From assembly GCF_041260155.1 (NCBI RefSeq), contig NC_091932.1, positions 12,895,441 to 12,959,440 on the forward strand: a stretch of 64,000 nucleotides of DNA, given 5' to 3'. The stretch is from Ptychodera flava (taxonomy: Eukaryota; Hemichordata; Enteropneusta; Ptychoderidae). Positions 61,219 through 64,000 of the stretch are shown piece after piece. The notes under the pieces were generated by a model. The model was not told the DNA's origin. It worked only from the letters and a program-made list of their open reading frames with translations, and searched no databases. The position numbers and the translations under genes were made by a program. Position 1 is the stretch's first letter. Every line of letters starts with the position of its first letter.

Positions 61219-61294
61219 CTTTGTGCTCATTTGATCCGAGAATGTGTGGCCAAAGGGATAATAGGAGACCAGTCCTCAACAAAACGTTCGCCAT
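61219..61294 (-). other. Gene C signal-peptide exon
   Basis: Identical to gene B: MANVLLRTGLLLSLWPHILG plus SNEHK, same donor GTAGGT. Confidence 0.85.
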
Positions 61295-62358
61295 GTTCAA
61301 TAGACAATCCGGTCCTTACTCTCCATGAAACGTACGGTGATTAGTGAAAGTTGCGCAATCTTTAACCTTACGACGGCAGATCACAAATTCATGCGGAGCT
61401 GAAAGTTTGGGACCACACTAGGACGCGCGAGGAGAACATTTTAGCACCTTAGCTTGTAACTTATAGTCGCAAAAGTCAATTATCGGCCGAACCACGCACC
61501 AACGTGACTCTATATAACATGCAATTCAGTGCTTCTCATTAAAAGCATTCAACTTCCGGGTTGTAGGGGAAGAGCCCTCTTTGTTGTATAGTAACTACGT
61601 CATAAATGGGGACCTTATAAGCATTGTGGGAAAGGCAGCACTTTGGGTCCTATCCCAATACGGTTCACGGAGTCTGTTGATGTGCTGCGTGCTCGGAAGA
61701 TTATATCTGATTGGTCGATTGTCACTATTCACAGCAACATAGGGAGTCTATAATGTTAAGATTCAGCTTCTGAGACGCTGCACATTAGCCCCACAGAGTG
61801 AATGAAACAATGGACCATAGACCTTGGTCTTCGAATGGACAAATGCCACCAAAAGTTATACCACACTACGCTCTTTGGTTTGCGGTGTGTGCATACGGAT
61901 GCGTCGTTCCAGAATGGGTCCGATATTAGGGAACATGGCAAAATTTTACGCCGATTCTTTGACGGCAAGTTAGCTAAACTTTTGGATATGTCCATTATTT
62001 TGTCCTTTAAAACGACTATACTTTCTCATAAATCTCTGTGCAATAATGTGAAGATGCAGTTTTAACCTTGCCAACGTAATGCACGGAGTATAACATGTCG
62101 ACATATGAATTAAGTGCACATTTGAAGTCAATTATCAACAATAACATTAAAAATTACAACGGTATAAGAAAATTACCACGATAGAAGCTTCGATTTGGAA
62201 GTAGAGCAAGAAGTTATTTGTTTATGGATATATGAAAAATGTTGCACCAAAAATAAAGTCACTGGTCATGAAGCTTTGCGTCGTACCAAGGCAATTATAT
62301 CAACAACGTATGTAAATGTATCGACAAGATTCAGCAAACACAATAACAGAAATTAAAG
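61295..62358 (-). promoter_or_regulatory. Upstream region of gene C
   Basis: Conserved with the gene B upstream region; ends at the duplication boundary. About 110 bases at 61675-61830 differ from copy 1. Confidence 0.5.
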
Positions 62359-62900
62359 CTGCAAGCAGCGTTGGCGGGGCCCAAGCGATTAACATGGTGT
62401 CCAATTCTTGCACTGATTATATTATGTGCAAAATTTTAGCTTGAAAACAGTTAAGTTCTTGTAAAGAAGAATTTTGAACATCATCTCATATTTGTCTGTT
62501 TCATGCAAAATACGATATGGGGACAAAACCATGTGACCGATCCAATTGCCTTTCACAAACTTGAAAGAGCTCTCACTAAGAAGGACAAAAGTGGAATTTC
62601 ACTTCCATCAGTGTTTTGGTTCTGGAGAAGAAGATTTTTAGAGATAAATTGCGATTTTCGCGAAATCAAATATGGCGTCTTAAACTGAGCACGGTTACCT
62701 ACCAAAAATTTGTTTCTAAAGTACAAGACATATATGAATTAGATGCTACTCAAAATTGACAATACTGGAAGGTTACAATATTCCATCAAATGAATGTATT
62801 CATCTCTGAAATTTAGGCCGTAATAATTGCAAATTTTTGCTGTCTATGCCACAAAATCGTCTGGCATATCATTGTTACATCTTTCAATGTAATGAAGCAG
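62359..62900. other. Unassigned repetitive sequence with a GCTGCAAGCAGC start
   Basis: Begins exactly at the right boundary of the duplication with the short palindrome GCTGC-AA-GCAGC followed by GGCGGGGCCC. It looks like the edge of an interspersed element, but I cannot define its other end. No coding domain. Confidence 0.35.
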
Positions 62901-62949
62901 AGAAGAGTAAAGAATGTTGGGCACTCGGAGTTAAAAGTTACTTTTTTAA

Positions 62950-63650
62950 GTGGGAATGGGCGAAGCATGGCTCAATCAAGGGGTAGGGTGTGTCAATAGC
63001 TTTATCCTCCTTTTTAAACAACGCTGTAAAGATATTTATATCCAAGATTGGCACGCTAGTATATTTAGTAAGCTTTACACTTATCGTCTTATCAAAAATT
63101 CATTTTCTTGTGAGTCATATTTGTCAGTTATCCAGGTACACAAGTTTCGCAGTGCTTTATGTCGTTTTAGACTTTCTGCACATTCTTACGAATTGAATCT
63201 GACAGATATTTAAAAATAAGTCGTTCAGATAGAGTTTGTTGTTTCTGTGATACAAACAGTATTGAAGATGAATATCACTTTTGCCTTATTTGTCCATTAT
63301 ATAAAGAGCTCAGAGCCAAATAATTACCACTCAACATTTACACTCATCCATCTATTGATAAGTTTACTCTGCTGTTTCAAATGCAGAATATCACTGTTAT
63401 CCATAATTTATCAAAGTTTATATTTTTTGCAATGAAAAAGCGAGATAGCATACAATCTGTACAATCTGTGATTTTTCCAGATTCTATGTCCAACAATGTG
63501 ACTGTAAATACTTGAATCGAATAGATGTACTCATCTTATTTATATATATAACAACAGTGTCTTCCGAAATGTACCTATTTTTGATAACTTTTGTATACAT
63601 TTGGGCTGGAGGCCTATTGTATAAGAATAAAGATTAATAATAATAATTGC
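62950..63650 (+). mobile_element. LINE 3' fragment
   Basis: Conceptual pieces: WLNQGVGCVNSFILLFKQRC, KDIYIQDWHASIFSKLYTYR, RSALCRFRLSAHSYELN (to 63213), then in another frame RVCCFCDTNSIEDEYHFCLI followed by CPLYKELRAK (to 63333). This is the C-terminal part and Cys/His motif of a LINE ORF2 protein. The 3' UTR ends with TTTGGGCTGGAGGCC, AATAAA-like and TAA repeats (63595-63650). It is 5'-truncated and frameshifted. Confidence 0.75.
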
Positions 63651-64000
63651 AAATTTGGTTAAAAAATAAATAATTCCATTTAGTCATATATTTTTTCATT
63701 TCATCTTTACTGTTCAAAGTTTTACTTTTGTATAATTTTATGACAAGACTGTGAAAATTTAGAAAATCAAGCATGGTGACCCCATCTTTTGTCTTTAATA
63801 TTTGATTATTCTCATATGCCAGAATTCAAAAATTTCCATGTGTTCTTCCTTGTGTTGCTGTTTGGCCTGATCTTGTTTAGGTAATGTTTCACTATTATGA
63901 GCGTCATTTGACACAAACTCTTCTTCAACTACCATGTATATCAGAGTCAGAGCTATCTCTGTCACTGCTCACGTATGCAGTAACAGTGACACTACAGTAG
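63651..64000. other. Right edge, no supported gene
   Basis: AT-rich sequence after the LINE tail. Nothing recognised on either strand. Confidence 0.4.

Larger units (their letters stand above)
51716..61294 (-). pseudogene. Gene C: damaged tandem paralogue of gene B
   Basis: All eight exons of gene B have counterparts: 61219-61294 (signal peptide), 59354-59524 and 58596-58790 (SRCR), 57289-57667 (CUB), 53975-54214 (EGF pair), 53181-53326 (stalk), 52793-52901 (TM), 51716-52127 (tail). Three lesions: the CUB exon is 379 nt instead of 375 (one extra codon plus a 1-base insertion near 57340 that gives an immediate stop); the stalk exon has an in-frame TAA at 53316-53318 and a length of 146 nt, which breaks the frame; the tail has TAG at 51716 where B has CAG, removing the last 10 residues including YETI. 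Splice sites are intact throughout. As written the receptor would stop in CUB and be soluble or degraded. If the CUB insertion is an assembly error and the stalk exon is skipped, a membrane form could still be made. Confidence 0.8.
49550..62358. repeat. Segmental duplication, copy 2 (holds gene C)
   Basis: Direct repeat of 31200-48160 with the same order of exons and flanks. Post-duplication changes here: a 214-bp MITE, a 2.25-kb TTAA element, a LINE tail, and several coding lesions. Confidence 0.88.

Overview
This is animal (metazoan) genomic DNA: intron-rich genes with GT-AG splicing, long microsatellites, many transposons, and large type I receptors built from SRCR, CUB, EGF, WSC and C-type lectin (CTLD) modules. 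That domain vocabulary fits a marine invertebrate deuterostome (echinoderm, hemichordate or cephalochordate); I cannot name the species.

The main content is a cluster of cell-surface receptor genes. From left to right: gene D (minus, 1613-2267, only the 5' end: signal peptide plus half an SRCR domain); the CTLD gene (plus, 15295-20754: signal peptide, CTLD, Thr-rich linker, CTLD, stalk, TM, tail); gene A (minus, 21694-30995: SRCR, WSC, CUB, 2 EGF, stalk, TM, tyrosine-rich tail); gene B (minus, 33978-47285: SRCR, CUB, 2 EGF, Asp/Gly stalk, TM, tail); and gene C (minus, 51716-61294), a damaged paralogue of B. I worked out the exons by hand from splice sites and phases. The three complete models (CTLD gene, A, B) each add up to an exact multiple of three. 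The genes share one frame: a short signal-peptide exon ending in phase 1, extracellular exons that are all phase 1-1, a TM exon of phase 1-2, and a single tail exon. The tails of A, B and C share a repeated GFV(E/D)N(I/V)AYE motif, a YYSSI motif and (in A and B) a C-terminal YE(A/T)I, which suggests phosphotyrosine signalling. Roles in recognition and immunity are inferred from domain content.

B and C lie in a tandem segmental duplication (about 31.2-48.16 kb and 49.55-62.36 kb). Each copy serves as the empty-site reference for the other, so post-duplication insertions can be seen: a Penelope-like element (PLE) and a Harbinger-like element in the B copy; a TTAA-flanked element, a 214-bp MITE and a LINE tail in the C copy.

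Between gene D and the CTLD gene lies a nearly complete Ty3/Gypsy LTR retrotransposon (8106-14279, minus) with integrase placed before reverse transcriptase (Gmr1-type order), a tRNA-Pro primer site and a 4-bp target duplication. Its two LTRs differ only by small indels in simple runs, so some frameshifts here may be assembly errors. The right end (62.9-63.65 kb) is a LINE 3' fragment. No tRNA, rRNA or CRISPR was seen.
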